Shown here: in pieces, positions 35,507-45,018 of the stretch
Position numbering within the stretch: the first letter of the stretch is position 1
Layout: each line of letters begins with the position of its first letter
NCBI GenBank assembly: GCA_014305285.1
Contig: JACRSG010000006.1
Location: 1 to 64,000 of the forward strand
Reading direction: 5' to 3'
From: Campylobacter jejuni
GTDB lineage: Bacteria; Campylobacterota; Campylobacteria; Campylobacterales; Campylobacteraceae
Length of the DNA stretch: 64,000 bases
Position numbers and translations under genes: made by a program
Notes under the pieces: model-generated
Seen by the model: the letters and a program-made list of their open reading frames with translations, nothing else
The model's database searches: none
Told to the model about the DNA's origin: nothing

Positions 35507-38500
35507 GAACCTTACCTCTTTTTTTATCTAGCCATTCATTAAAATTTTCTAAAAGATAGAAAAATAAAGGCACAAAGAATATCGCTAAAGTTGATGCTGC
35601 GATCATTCCACCAATAAGCCCTGTTCCTAAAGAGTGTCTTGAAGCACTTCCTGCTCCTGTTGCAAAAATCATTGGTAAGACTCCAAAAGTAAACGCCAAA
35701 GAAGTCATTATGATAGGACGAAAACGAAGTTTTGCTGCCGCAACAGCTGCTTCAAAAACTCCTTTGCCTTTTTTAAAGCGCTCTTCCATTGCAAATTCTA
35801 CAATCAAGATAGCATTTTTAGCTGAAAGTCCAATCAAGAGCAAAAGTCCTGTTTGAAAATATATATCATTGCTAAATCCTCTTAAATATACTAATAAAAA
35901 TGATCCAAATACAGCAAAAGGCACAGCTGTTACAACTGCTAGAGGTATAAGCCATCTTTCATATTGAGCAGCTAGAATTAAAAATACAAATATCATACCT
36001 AAAGCAAAAGCATAGCTCGCTGTTCCTTTACTAGAAACTTCTTGATAAGCTGATCCACTCCAAGCTATGGAATAATCATCCCCCAAGGTTTCTTTTGCTA
36101 CTTGAGCAATCGCTTCTATAGCTTGACCTGAAGTATAACCTGGTGCGGGTTGACCTTGAACTTGTGCCGCTGGGAAAAGGTTGAATCGTTTTACATCATC
36201 AGGTCCTGAGCTTCTTTGTAAAGTTAAGAAAGAATCAAGCGGTATCATTTTTCCATCATTTGATCTTACAAAAATATTTTTTAATGCATCTTGTGTATTT
36301 CTAAAATCACCTTTTGCACGGATATTTACTTGAAAGTTTTTACCTAGCATAGAAAAATCATTAACATAATAAGTGCCTATAGTTGCATTCATTGTGTCAA
36401 AAACATCTTGCATGTCAAGGTTGTAGTGTTTTAATTTATCTCTATTAATTATAAGCTTGTATTGAGGGAAAGTTGTATCAAGCGTTGTTCTTACTCTTGA
36501 TAGTTCTTTTCTTTGGTTGGCTGCAGCAACAAGTTTATTTACATCTTCTTGAATTTGATTATAGGTTTTTCCACTTTTGTTTTGAACATACATTTCAAAA
36601 CCACCTGTGATACTTAATCCAGGTATAGGAGGTAAGCCTATAAATACGCTTGAGGCATTACGATCAAAAGCAAATTTTTTATTAAGTTCGGCTATAATTT
36701 GATCAGCGCTTACATTTCTATCCTTCCAATCTTGCAAACCTATAAACATCGCAGCAGCATTTTCTTTGAGTGAACTTGTAAAAAGATCAAACCCTATCAT
36801 AGCCATTGCATCTTTGACTCCATTAGTTTTTAAAACTTCTTGGCTTATGTGATCAACTTCTGAGATTGTTCTATGGAGTGCTGAAGCTGAAGGAAGGTTA
36901 ATAATGCTAATCATCAAACCTTGATCTTCTTCAGGAACTAAAGAATTTGGCACAGCTTTATAAAGATAAAAAATTGCCCCAAGCATAATGCAAAAAATTA
37001 AAACAAAACGAATGGTTCTTTTTAAAATATATGCTACTCCTGCACTAAATACAGAGGTGCTCCAATCAAAAAAATCATTGAATTTCTTTACAAATTTAAA
37101 TGGCTCTCCTTCGTTGCGTCGTAAAAAGAGTGCACATAAAGAAGGTGTTAAAGTAAGAGCAACAAAACCTGATATGGTTACAGATATAGCTAAGGTGAGG
37201 GCAAACTGTCTTTGAATTTCTCCAACAAAACCTGATATAAAAGAAACTGGTATAAAAACAGCACAAAGTACAAGAACAATTGAAATAACCGGAGAGCTAA
37301 CTTCTTGCATCGCTTGGATAGCAGCATCTTTTATGCTTATTTGCTCATTCTCATGCAAAATCCTATCGATATTTTCCACAACTATAATCGCATCATCTAC
37401 AACGATCCCTATGGCTAAAATTAAGGCAAAAAGTGTAAGCAAGTTAATACTAAAACCTAAAACATAAAGTCCAGCAAAAGTTCCTAACAATGAAACAGGC
37501 ACAGCTATCATAGGGATAAGTGTTGCACGGAAATTTTTTAAGAACATGTACATAACAATGATAACTAAAATTAGAGCTTCAATAAAAGTTTTAACAACTT
37601 CTTTGATTGATTCTATTACAAATTTTGTTGTATCGTAAGGAATTTTATATGTTAAACCTTTTGGGAAATTTTTTGAAAGTTCTTGCATTTTAGCTTGAAC
37701 AAGTTCTGCTGTATGTAATGCGTTTGCCCCTGATTGAAGATTGATTATAATCGGAACTGCATCATTGCCATTTAATCGTCCTTGTGAGCTGTATTGTTGC
37801 GATCCTATTTCCACATCAGCTACATTTTTAAGTCTTAAAAATGATCCATCATCATTTGTTCTTAAAATAATGTTTTCAAATTCGCTAGGGTTTTGCAGTC
37901 TTCCTTGCATAGTGATTGAATAAACATAAGGAGATTTTTGAGTTACAGGTTCTTCGCCAATTTTACCAGTTGCGTACTGAGCATTTTGATCATTAACTGC
38001 AGAAATTACATCAGTAGCTGTGATTCCAAATTTATTTAATAAATCAGGTTTTAGCCAAATTCTTAAAGAATAATTACGATTTCCTATAGCGTTTGCATCT
38101 CCAACTCCTGGAACCCTTTTTAACTCATCTAAAACATTTAAAGTGATATAGTTATATACATCTACTGCACTCATTGAGCCATCACTTGAATACATAGAAA
38201 TTGCAGCAAGCGTTGTTGAAGAAGTTTTTCTAACTGTTACTCCAAGTTTCTTAACTGCATCTGGCATTTTTGCAGTTGCAGCTGAAATTCTGTTATTAAC
38301 ATCTATGGTGGCTTGATCAGGATCTGTGCCGATATCAAAATAAACAGTCAAACTCATAGTTCCTGAAGAACTTGAAGTTGAATCCATGTAAATCATATTA
38401 TCTGCACCATTGATTGCATCTTCGATAGGACTTGCAACTGTTGAAGCAATGGTTTGTGCATCAGCTCCTGTGTAAGTTGCACTTACTTTAACTGTAGGAG

Positions 38501-38621
38501 GGGTTAAAGAAGGGTATTGTTCTATAGGTAAATTTGTAAGACCTATGATTCCAGCTAAAGAAATTATAATTGCAACAACTGAAGCAAAAACAGGTCTTTC
38601 GATAAAAAATTTAGAAAACAT
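35499..38621 (-). CDS. cmeB: RND multidrug efflux transporter CmeB
   Basis: Inner-membrane proton-driven pump of the HAE-1 RND family, 1040 residues. The start MFSKFFIERPVFASVVAIIISLAG is family-typical. Twelve membrane helices flank two large periplasmic loops. The proton-relay Asp pair is in GIVVDDAIIVVENIDR (helix 4) and the partner Lys in GLSAKNAILIVEFA (helix 10). It is the substrate-binding component for fluoroquinolones, macrolides and bile salts in C. jejuni. It shares one base with cmeA and overlaps cmeC. Confidence 0.97.
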   Translation of the reverse strand: MFSKFFIERPVFASVVAIIISLAGIIGLTNLPIEQYPSLTPPTVKVSATYTGADAQTIASTVASPIEDAINGADNMIYMDSTSSSSGTMSLTVYFDIGTDPDQATIDVNNRISAATAKMPDAVKKLGVTVRKTSSTTLAAISMYSSDGSMSAVDVYNYITLNVLDELKRVPGVGDANAIGNRNYSLRIWLKPDLLNKFGITATDVISAVNDQNAQYATGKIGEEPVTQKSPYVYSITMQGRLQNPSEFENIILRTNDDGSFLRLKNVADVEIGSQQYSSQGRLNGNDAVPIIINLQSGANALHTAELVQAKMQELSKNFPKGLTYKIPYDTTKFVIESIKEVVKTFIEALILVIIVMYMFLKNFRATLIPMIAVPVSLLGTFAGLYVLGFSINLLTLFALILAIGIVVDDAIIVVENIDRILHENEQISIKDAAIQAMQEVSSPVISIVLVLCAVFIPVSFISGFVGEIQRQFALTLAISVTISGFVALTLTPSLCALFLRRNEGEPFKFVKKFNDFFDWSTSVFSAGVAYILKRTIRFVLIFCIMLGAIFYLYKAVPNSLVPEEDQGLMISIINLPSASALHRTISEVDHISQEVLKTNGVKDAMAMIGFDLFTSSLKENAAAMFIGLQDWKDRNVSADQIIAELNKKFAFDRNASSVFIGLPPIPGLSITGGFEMYVQNKSGKTYNQIQEDVNKLVAAANQRKELSRVRTTLDTTFPQYKLIINRDKLKHYNLDMQDVFDTMNATIGTYYVNDFSMLGKNFQVNIRAKGDFRNTQDALKNIFVRSNDGKMIPLDSFLTLQRSSGPDDVKRFNLFPAAQVQGQPAPGYTSGQAIEAIAQVAKETLGDDYSIAWSGSAYQEVSSKGTASYAFALGMIFVFLILAAQYERWLIPLAVVTAVPFAVFGSFLLVYLRGFSNDIYFQTGLLLLIGLSAKNAILIVEFAMEERFKKGKGVFEAAVAAAKLRFRPIIMTSLAFTFGVLPMIFATGAGSASRHSLGTGLIGGMIAASTLAIFFVPLFFYLLENFNEWLDKKRGKVHE

Positions 38622-39724
38622 TATTGTGCTCCAATTTCTTTAACTTCGCTATCAACTTGAATGTTTTTAAAGTTATCCAAAATAATTTTATCGCCATTTT
38701 GCAATCCTTTGTCAATAATAGCGTATTCATTGTTTTGGTAGCTTATATGTACAGAAGATTTTTCTACTTTTCCATTTTTAACAAGAAGAACATAAACATC
38801 ATTTTGATCTTGTTTAATAGCTATTTGAGGTACTTTAAAGCCATTTTTTTGTATAAAACCTTCTGAGGTAATCGTTGCAAAAGCACCTGGTAAAAGTGTC
38901 GAGTTGTTGTTATCAAATACAGCTTTGGCTTTTACTGTTCCACTATTAGCATCTATAACCGAATCAATAAAATAAAGTTTACCTTGAACGGTTTCTCCAT
39001 TAAGATTTAAATTTGCATGAATGCTGTCTAAATCCCATTTTCCACTTTGAGTATTGCGAACTAGGTTTAGTTTATCTGTATCTGAAATAAAGAAATCTGC
39101 GTAAATAGGATTTAAATTTGTAACTCTAACTAGTTCAGTTGTTGAAGCGCTTACATAATCTCCTATATTAACTAAAGCATCTCCTATAGTACCATCAAAA
39201 GGAGCTTTTATTTCGGTATGATCTAGATCAATTCTTGCATTTGCAAGTTGTGCTCTAGCACTTGCTAGACTAGCTTTTGAATTATTAAATGTAGCAAGAG
39301 AAGAGTCGTATTCTTTTTGAGAGATTGCACTTTTACTAAAAAGAGCCTTAGAACGATTAAAATCCTTGCTTGCATTTTCGAAAGTTGCTTTAGCCATTAA
39401 AACTTGTCCGTAAGCTGAATCAACGCTAGCTTTAAATTTATCTTGCTCTATGATAAATAATGTTTGTCCTTTTTTTACCTTATCTCCAGCCTTAAAAAGT
39501 TTATTGACTATTACACCGCTAATTTGAGGTTTTATAATAACATCATAATCACTGACAAGTTTAGCAGGATAGGTAAAACTAAGTGCCAAATCTTCAGATT
39601 TAGCACTCATGGTTGTTACAGGTTGAGGTGGCATTTGTATTTTTGATGCTTCTTCTTTGCTACAAGCAGTGAGTAAAAGCACAACACCTAAAGCTAAAAT
39701 AGTATTTTTTTGAAATAATTTCAT
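38621..39724 (-). CDS. cmeA: Periplasmic adaptor lipoprotein CmeA
   Basis: Membrane fusion protein linking CmeB and CmeC. The 367-residue precursor has a lipobox (LALGVVLLLTACSKEE, lipidated Cys about residue 21). A beta-barrel/lipoyl half follows (VIIKPQISGVIVNKLFKAGDKVKKGQTLFIIEQ), then a helical hairpin (about 100-170, with repeated A/S-rich heptads), and the second lipoyl half, DLDHTEIKAPFDGTIGDALVN. It is the first gene of cmeABC. Its promoter region contains the CmeR dyad. Confidence 0.96.
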   Translation of the reverse strand: MKLFQKNTILALGVVLLLTACSKEEASKIQMPPQPVTTMSAKSEDLALSFTYPAKLVSDYDVIIKPQISGVIVNKLFKAGDKVKKGQTLFIIEQDKFKASVDSAYGQVLMAKATFENASKDFNRSKALFSKSAISQKEYDSSLATFNNSKASLASARAQLANARIDLDHTEIKAPFDGTIGDALVNIGDYVSASTTELVRVTNLNPIYADFFISDTDKLNLVRNTQSGKWDLDSIHANLNLNGETVQGKLYFIDSVIDANSGTVKAKAVFDNNNSTLLPGAFATITSEGFIQKNGFKVPQIAIKQDQNDVYVLLVKNGKVEKSSVHISYQNNEYAIIDKGLQNGDKIILDNFKNIQVDSEVKEIGAQ

Positions 39725-39751
39725 GGTTTTGCCTTGAAAATTAAATTAAAA

Positions 39752-39767
39752 TGTAATATTTATTACA
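39752..39767. promoter_or_regulatory. CmeR operator, 16-bp inverted repeat upstream of cmeA
   Basis: TGTAATATTTATTACA is the reverse complement of TGTAATAAATATTACA, the CmeR-binding repeat I recall for cmeABC. TGTAATA and TATTACA arms are both intact apart from the normal central asymmetry. It lies 28 bases upstream of the cmeA start codon, between cmeR and cmeA. The site is complete although cmeR itself is frameshifted. Confidence 0.85.
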
Positions 39768-39813
39768 AAAATTTTTGACTAATTATATCTTAATTTTGGT
39801 TAATAAAATTATT

Positions 39814-40445
39814 TTAAGCTTTGGAGTCATTACTCCCATTTAGAAAAACATTTACAACAAATTCAACATGTTCTTTTTGTTCTTTTTTATTTTTCAAAGG
39901 AGTATTAATTAAAACATTGAGATGATGATAGGGTTCTTTTAACATAGTGTAAAAAAGAACCGCAAGTTTTTCTGCATTTTTTTCATATAAGAATTATTTT
40001 GTTGCTTGAAAAAATCCATAAGTATATTATAGGAAAAATTTTGTTGATTATTTTCTATCCAATTAGCAAGATGTCTATCTTTGTCATAAACTTGAGAATA
40101 GATAATTTTACCAAAGGCTACAGCTTCTGGTTGATTAAAAATTTCTATAAAAGCTAAACCAAAAGAAGTTAAAATTTCTTTTAAACTACCATTTTCAATT
40201 TCTTGTGTTTTGGAATAAATAAGATGAAAGTGTTTTTTACATATATCATCTAAAATTTCAAAGAATAACCCTTTTTTGCTTTTAAAACCATCGTAAATAT
40301 TAGAATAAGATCCTCCAGATAATTTAATAATGTCACTCAAACTTGTTTCTTGGTATCCTTTTGTTAAAAAAAGCTCTAAGGCCACTGCTTTGATTTTTTC
40401 TTGTCTGGCTAAAACCTTTTGTGATGGTGTTCTATTTGAGTTCAT
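39814..40445 (-). pseudogene. cmeR: cmeR, TetR-family repressor of cmeABC, C-terminally frameshifted
   Basis: The N-terminal helix-turn-helix (KGYQETSLSDIIKLSGGSYSNIYDGFKSKKGLF) and most of the ligand-binding domain are intact. After NNSYMKK the frame reads an unrelated short tail and stops at 39939 (168 residues). Adding one A to the seven-A run (T-run 39977-39983) restores NAEKLAVLFYTMLKEPYHHL and continues to the TAA at 39814-39816, giving the expected 210 residues. About 45 C-terminal residues, which include dimerisation-region helices in TetR proteins, are replaced. Whether the truncated repressor works is unknown. The start overlaps the ccoG stop. Confidence 0.88.
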
Positions 40446-41809
40446 TTTTTATCCTTTATAAGAGTGCTTTTAGGGTATACAAATATACTTTTTCTAAAAA
40501 CCGAAATTTTTTCATTATCCTTCGCGTAAGCTTTTATATGCAAAGGAAAGATTACATCTTTTTTATCGTTGTTTACTAAATTTTTTGTAGCTTTGATAAC
40601 AACTATTTTTTTAACTTCCTCTCCTGCTTTTAATTTAAAAGGTTGGCTTGGTCTTATGATTTCAATTCCATCATTTATCCCTTCTAAATTTGCTGTAAAA
40701 TAATATTCATGAGGTTTAGAATCTGTATTTTGAAACAAAAAGGTATAAGCATTTGAAATGACTAATTCGCCTTTAACATTTGAAATATTATATAATTCAC
40801 TACTACGATTGATATTTAAAAGCATGCTTTCTTTTTTACTTCCCATGATAATGAAAGCTAGTAAAGCAATTAAAAGAACTATAAAATATGCTATCGTTCT
40901 AAATCTTAAATAATGAACCTTAGAACGCGTTTCAATAGCTTTTGCACTTGTCCAATTGATCAAACTTGGACGATTAAATTTGCTTTGTACTTTAGAACAA
41001 GCATCGGCGCATTCAAGACAATTAATACATTCAAGTTGCATTCCTTTGCGTATGTCAATATGAGTTGGGCAGATGTTAACACAGGCTTCACAACCTATGC
41101 ATTCTCCCTCAGGCGGTTTTTTATGAAGTTTGGTGTGTCCATCATAGATCAAGCCTCCGCGTTTTTCATCGTAAATCACTTGTATTGTATCATGATCAAA
41201 CATTACAGATTGTATTCTTGCATAAGGACAGACATAAATACAAAATTTTTCTTGTAAATAGGTAATATCTAAAGTAAAAAATAAACTAGCACAAAATAAA
41301 ATTCCAAGCAAAAGTAGATGCTCGTCAGGATTTTGAATATAATTGAAAAAATCTTCAGGAGAGATAAAGTACCAAAGTAAATTACTGACAGCGACTAAAG
41401 ATATAAAATAAAAAATTATTATTCCAAGAAATTTTTTAAAATATTGCCCTTCATATTCTTTTTGTTTGTTGTTGATATTTTTGCGAATTTTAAGAAATTT
41501 AGTTTGTATGATATCTCTATATATAACTCTAAAAATGGTTTGTGGACAACTCCAAGCACACCAAATTCTTCCACCTAAAGTTGTAATAAAAAATACAAAT
41601 AAAAAAAGAAATATAAGAACAAAAGGCATGAGATAAAATTCTTGCGTTGAAAAAGAAATAAAAAATAGATTTAATTTAGAGTGATCAAAACTTAAAAGAA
41701 AAAAATGATTCTCATTAATTCTTATAAAAGGTAAGGCAAATATGATAATACTTGCAATTAAATATACAAAATATCGTTTTTTTGTATAGTTTGTAATGTA
41801 TCCTTGCAT
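40442..41809 (-). CDS. ccoG: CcoG-type cytochrome oxidase accessory/polyferredoxin protein
   Basis: Membrane iron-sulfur protein of 455 residues implicated in copper reduction during assembly of cbb3 oxidase, the terminal oxidase of microaerophiles. It has about five membrane segments (including residues 10-30, 55-80 and 125-175) and the NapH-like GRIWCAWSCPQTIFR and CIYVCPYARIQ Cys motifs. A dicluster ferredoxin domain has CIGCEACVNICP and CINCLECADACS. The C-terminal periplasmic IgG-like domain is family-typical. No cco structural genes are in the window. Confidence 0.9.
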   Translation of the reverse strand: MQGYITNYTKKRYFVYLIASIIIFALPFIRINENHFFLLSFDHSKLNLFFISFSTQEFYLMPFVLIFLFLFVFFITTLGGRIWCAWSCPQTIFRVIYRDIIQTKFLKIRKNINNKQKEYEGQYFKKFLGIIIFYFISLVAVSNLLWYFISPEDFFNYIQNPDEHLLLLGILFCASLFFTLDITYLQEKFCIYVCPYARIQSVMFDHDTIQVIYDEKRGGLIYDGHTKLHKKPPEGECIGCEACVNICPTHIDIRKGMQLECINCLECADACSKVQSKFNRPSLINWTSAKAIETRSKVHYLRFRTIAYFIVLLIALLAFIIMGSKKESMLLNINRSSELYNISNVKGELVISNAYTFLFQNTDSKPHEYYFTANLEGINDGIEIIRPSQPFKLKAGEEVKKIVVIKATKNLVNNDKKDVIFPLHIKAYAKDNEKISVFRKSIFVYPKSTLIKDKK

Positions 41810-41917
41810 TTTTAGACCTTAATTATAATTTTAGCACTTTGTAATTAAGGATTATAACCGATAAAAACTAAAACAATTTTTAAATACTTTCTAAGTTAGA
41901 ATTAATAAGAAGTGTTT

Positions 41918-41923
41918 TATAAT
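41918..41923 (+). promoter_or_regulatory. -10 element of rpsU
   Basis: TATAAT with a TG four bases upstream lies 44 bases before the rpsU start. It fits a sigma-70 promoter in the intergenic region divergent from ccoG. Confidence 0.55.
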
Positions 41924-41966
41924 TATACCTCACAACAAAAATTTACACAGAAAGGTGGTGAGGACT

Positions 41967-42179
41967 GTGCCAGGAATTAAGGTACATCCTAACGAGTCTT
42001 TTGATGAAGCGTATCGTAAATTCAAAAAGCAAGTAGATAGAAATCTAGTTGTAACTGAAGTAAGAGCAAGAAGATTTTTCGAGCCTATGACTGAAATTCG
42101 CAAAAAACAAAAAATTTCAGCACGCAAAAAAATGCTTAAAAGACTTTATATGCTTAGACGCTACGAGTCAAGACTCTAA
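41967..42179 (+). CDS. rpsU: 30S ribosomal protein S21 (bS21)
   Basis: A 70-residue, strongly basic small-subunit protein. The family start [21 protein letters not shown] begins at a GTG at 41967; the frame is open further upstream, but the GTG gives the conventional protein and has GAGGA just before it. The sequence ends [12 protein letters not shown]. It is monocistronic with a strong terminator. In epsilonproteobacteria rpsU stands alone rather than beside dnaG. Confidence 0.95.
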   Translation: MPGIKVHPNESFDEAYRKFKKQVDRNLVVTEVRARRFFEPMTEIRKKQKISARKKMLKRLYMLRRYESRL

Positions 42180-42183
42180 CCCA

Positions 42184-42205
42184 AAAGCCCGAAAGGGCTT
42201 TTTTT
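42184..42205 (+). terminator. Rho-independent terminator after rpsU
   Basis: AAAGCCC, a GAAA tetraloop, GGGCTTT and a continuing T-run form a textbook terminator 4 bases past the stop codon. Confidence 0.95.
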
Positions 42206-42295
42206 ATATCTACAAACTCCATTTAGGTATGAAACAGTATTTATTATTTTTTGTTAAAATTTCTAATTTAAATTTTCTGTTTTTAGGATAAACTT

Positions 42296-42901
42296 ATGAA
42301 AAAAATCAAAAAAATCATTCAAATTGGTATGATAGGCGGTTTAGCAGCTGTTGCTGGGGGTGCTCTAGCAGGTTGTGGAAGCAATAATGATAATGCAGAT
42401 ACTTTAAATCAAGCAACTAATGCTCAAGGAGCTTTTGTAATTATCGAAGAAACAGCTCCAGGGCAATATAAAATCAAAGATCAATATCCAAGCGATGAAA
42501 CAAGGGTAGTTTTAAAAGATCTTAATGGCACAGAAAGAATTTTATCCAAAGAAGAAATGGATGCTTTGATTAAAGAAGAAGCAGCTAAAATCGATAATGG
42601 AACTTCAAATTTAACTAAAGACAATGGGCAAATCAGTAGCGGAGGATTGAGTTTAGGAGAAACTTTACTCGCAAGTGCTGCAGGTGCTATTTTAGGAAGT
42701 TGGATAGGTTCAAAACTTTTCAATAATCAAAATTTTGCTAACCAACAACGCGGTGCTTTTTCAAATCAAAGTGCTTATCAAAGAAGTGTTAATAGTTTTA
42801 ATAAGGCAGGAACAACAAGTGCTACTTCAAGTACTAAAAAATCAGGTTTTTTTGGTGGAGGCTCTAAAGCTACAAGCTCTAGTTCTTCTTTTGGTTCTTA
42901 A
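42296..42901 (+). CDS. UPF0323-like lipoprotein
   Basis: A 201-residue envelope lipoprotein. The signal peptide has a twin-Lys start and lipobox (GGLAAVAGGALAGCGSNN, lipidated Cys about residue 27). A conserved-looking middle (FVIIEETAPGQYKIKDQYPSDETRVVLKD) precedes a glycine-rich hydrophobic segment (LLASAAGAILGSWIGSKLF) and a Ser/Gly/Lys-rich tail. The tail GFFGGGSKATSSSSS resembles the C-terminus of YgiB-type lipoproteins. It is 9 bases upstream of an ATP-grasp ligase gene, paralleling ygiB-ygiC. In C. jejuni it has been tied to virulence-related phenotypes, from memory. Confidence 0.8.
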   Translation: MKKIKKIIQIGMIGGLAAVAGGALAGCGSNNDNADTLNQATNAQGAFVIIEETAPGQYKIKDQYPSDETRVVLKDLNGTERILSKEEMDALIKEEAAKIDNGTSNLTKDNGQISSGGLSLGETLLASAAGAILGSWIGSKLFNNQNFANQQRGAFSNQSAYQRSVNSFNKAGTTSATSSTKKSGFFGGGSKATSSSSSFGS

Positions 42902-42910
42902 GGATAATTA

Positions 42911-44080
42911 ATGCAATTACTACAAGTCGATAAACTTCAAAAAGATTATTTAGAAAATATAGGTTTTTCATGGCATACGGATGAAGATGGAAGTGATTAT
43001 ATTAGCGATAAGTTAGTTTGTGTTAAAGAAAGCGAAGCTAATGCTTATTATGAAGCGGTAAATGAGCTTTATGATATGTTTATCGCTGCAGCACAAGAAG
43101 TGATTGATAATGATCGTTTTGATGAGCTTGGAATTCCTTTTAATCTTATTGATGCGATTAAAATGAGTTGGGAAAATGAAGTACATTGGCATTTATATGG
43201 GCGTTTTGATTTAGCGGGTGGACTTGATGGTAAGCCTATAAAGCTTATAGAATTTAATGCCGACACCCCTACCGCTCTTTTTGAAAGTGCGATTTTACAA
43301 TGGGCACTTTTAAAACAAAATGGAATGGATGAAAGTGCACAATTTAACAGTATTTATGAAAGTTTGATGGATAATTTTAAAAGACTTATTACTCTTGATG
43401 AAAGTGTTGAAGGATTTGAAGAGCATTATCAAGGATGGAAAATTCTTTTTTCAAGTGTTGCAGGAAGTAAAGAAGAGGAAATCACTACAAAATTGCTTGC
43501 ACATATAGCCAATGAAGCAGGTTTTCAAACTAATTTTTCCTTTGTAGATGAGGTAGAATTTAGTGAAGAAGGAATTTTTAAAGAGGGTGAAAATTATGAG
43601 TATTGGTTTAAGCTTATTCCTTGGGAAGATATAGCCATAGAAGAGGGTGAGCTTGCTATGCTTTTAACTCAAATCATGCGTAATCAAAGAGCAATTATTT
43701 TAAATCCTGCTTATACGCTTTTATTTCAATCTAAGGGAATTTTAAAAATTCTATGGGAACTTTATCCAAACCATCCTTTACTTTTAGAAACAAAAGATAC
43801 TCCTTTAGAGGGTAAAAACTATGTTAAAAAACCTGTTTTTGGTAGAGAAGGTGCAAATATTAGTATAATTAAAGATGGAAAAACTTTGCATGAAAATGTA
43901 GGTCTTTATGGGAATAATAAGGCTATTTATCAAGAATATGTAGAGTTTAATTCATGCGAAAATGAATACTATCAAGCAGGTGTTTTCTTTGCCTATGAGG
44001 GATGTGGCTTAGGATTTAGAAAAGGTGGCCTTGTGCTTGATAATTATTCTAAATTTGTAGGACATATTATTAAGGATTAA
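42911..44080 (+). CDS. Glutathionylspermidine synthase-like ATP-grasp ligase (YgiC/YjfC type)
   Basis: A 389-residue protein resembling the synthetase domain of glutathionylspermidine synthase. Seen motifs: WENEVHWHLYGRFDLAGG, KLIEFNADTPTALFESAILQW (metal and substrate binding), the lysine region KKPVFGREGANI for ATP, and QEYVEFN. It lacks the N-terminal amidase domain of the E. coli bifunctional enzyme. YgiC-like proteins have no confirmed substrate, so an amide-forming ligase on a peptide or the neighbouring lipoprotein is conjecture. The neighbouring dehydrogenase starts 2 bases later. Confidence 0.85.
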   Translation: MQLLQVDKLQKDYLENIGFSWHTDEDGSDYISDKLVCVKESEANAYYEAVNELYDMFIAAAQEVIDNDRFDELGIPFNLIDAIKMSWENEVHWHLYGRFDLAGGLDGKPIKLIEFNADTPTALFESAILQWALLKQNGMDESAQFNSIYESLMDNFKRLITLDESVEGFEEHYQGWKILFSSVAGSKEEEITTKLLAHIANEAGFQTNFSFVDEVEFSEEGIFKEGENYEYWFKLIPWEDIAIEEGELAMLLTQIMRNQRAIILNPAYTLLFQSKGILKILWELYPNHPLLLETKDTPLEGKNYVKKPVFGREGANISIIKDGKTLHENVGLYGNNKAIYQEYVEFNSCENEYYQAGVFFAYEGCGLGFRKGGLVLDNYSKFVGHIIKD

Positions 44081-44082
44081 AA

Positions 44083-45018
44083 ATGAAAATTGTTTGTTTG
44101 GATGCGGCAACTTTAGGGGGTTATGATTTAAGTGTTTTTGAAAAATTTGGTTCTTTACAAATTTATACTACAACCAATAAAGAACAAACCATAGAGCGTT
44201 TAAAAGATGCCAATATCGCTATGACAAATAAGGTTGTAATTGATAAAGATGTGATTGATGCTTGTAAAGATTTAAAACTCATTCTAGAAACTGCTACAGG
44301 GGTTAATAATATTGATGTTGAGTATGCTAAGGAAAAAGGTATTATTGTAAAAAATGCAGCAGGATATTCGACTATGAGTGTTGTGCAGCATACTTTTGCG
44401 TTTATGTTTGCTTTTCTAAATCAAGTGCTTTATTATGACAAATGGAGTAAAGAAGGTAAGTGGTGTGAAAGTCCTATTTTTACAGATTATAGTAGAATTT
44501 TAAATACCTTAAGTGGTAAAAAACATGGTATTATAGGTTTAGGAACCATAGGTAAAGAAGTGGCAAAAATTTCAAAGGCTTTTGGAGCCGAAATTTATTA
44601 TTATTCTACGAGTGGAGCTAATAAAAACGCAGATTTTGTACATTTGGAATTAAAAGATTTATTAAAAACTTGTGATATTATAAGTATCCACGCACCTTTA
44701 AATGAAAAAACCAAAAATTTACTCGCCTTTGAAGAATTAAAGCTTTTAAAAGATAATGCGATTTTGATTAATGTAGGAAGAGGTGGGATTATCCATGAAA
44801 ATGATTTAGCTAAAATCATAGATGAAAAAAATATTCGTGTAGGGCTTGATGTTTTAGAAATTGAACCTATGATGAAAAATCATCCACTTTTAAGCATTAA
44901 AAATAAAGAAAATCTTATGATCACTCCTCATGTTGCGTGGGCGAGCAAGGAGGCTTTAAATGCTTTAATGGGTATAGTTTATAATAATTTAAAAGAATGG
45001 ATAGAAAATGGCAAGTGA
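44083..45018 (+). CDS. D-isomer-specific 2-hydroxyacid dehydrogenase
   Basis: NAD-dependent oxidoreductase of 311 residues. The Rossmann motif is [15 protein letters not shown] (about residues 147-160). Catalytic residues are the Arg in [11 protein letters not shown], the Glu in [10 protein letters not shown], and the His in TPHVAWAS. The N-terminal part has [16 protein letters not shown]. Substrate specificity (D-lactate, glycerate, or another 2-keto acid) cannot be deduced. It overlaps yajQ by 11 bases. Confidence 0.92.
   Translation: MKIVCLDAATLGGYDLSVFEKFGSLQIYTTTNKEQTIERLKDANIAMTNKVVIDKDVIDACKDLKLILETATGVNNIDVEYAKEKGIIVKNAAGYSTMSVVQHTFAFMFAFLNQVLYYDKWSKEGKWCESPIFTDYSRILNTLSGKKHGIIGLGTIGKEVAKISKAFGAEIYYYSTSGANKNADFVHLELKDLLKTCDIISIHAPLNEKTKNLLAFEELKLLKDNAILINVGRGGIIHENDLAKIIDEKNIRVGLDVLEIEPMMKNHPLLSIKNKENLMITPHVAWASKEALNALMGIVYNNLKEWIENGK

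Noticed and set aside
36988-37215. Plus-strand ORF opposite cmeB
   Set aside because: Shadow of the RND transporter gene; lacks independent evidence.
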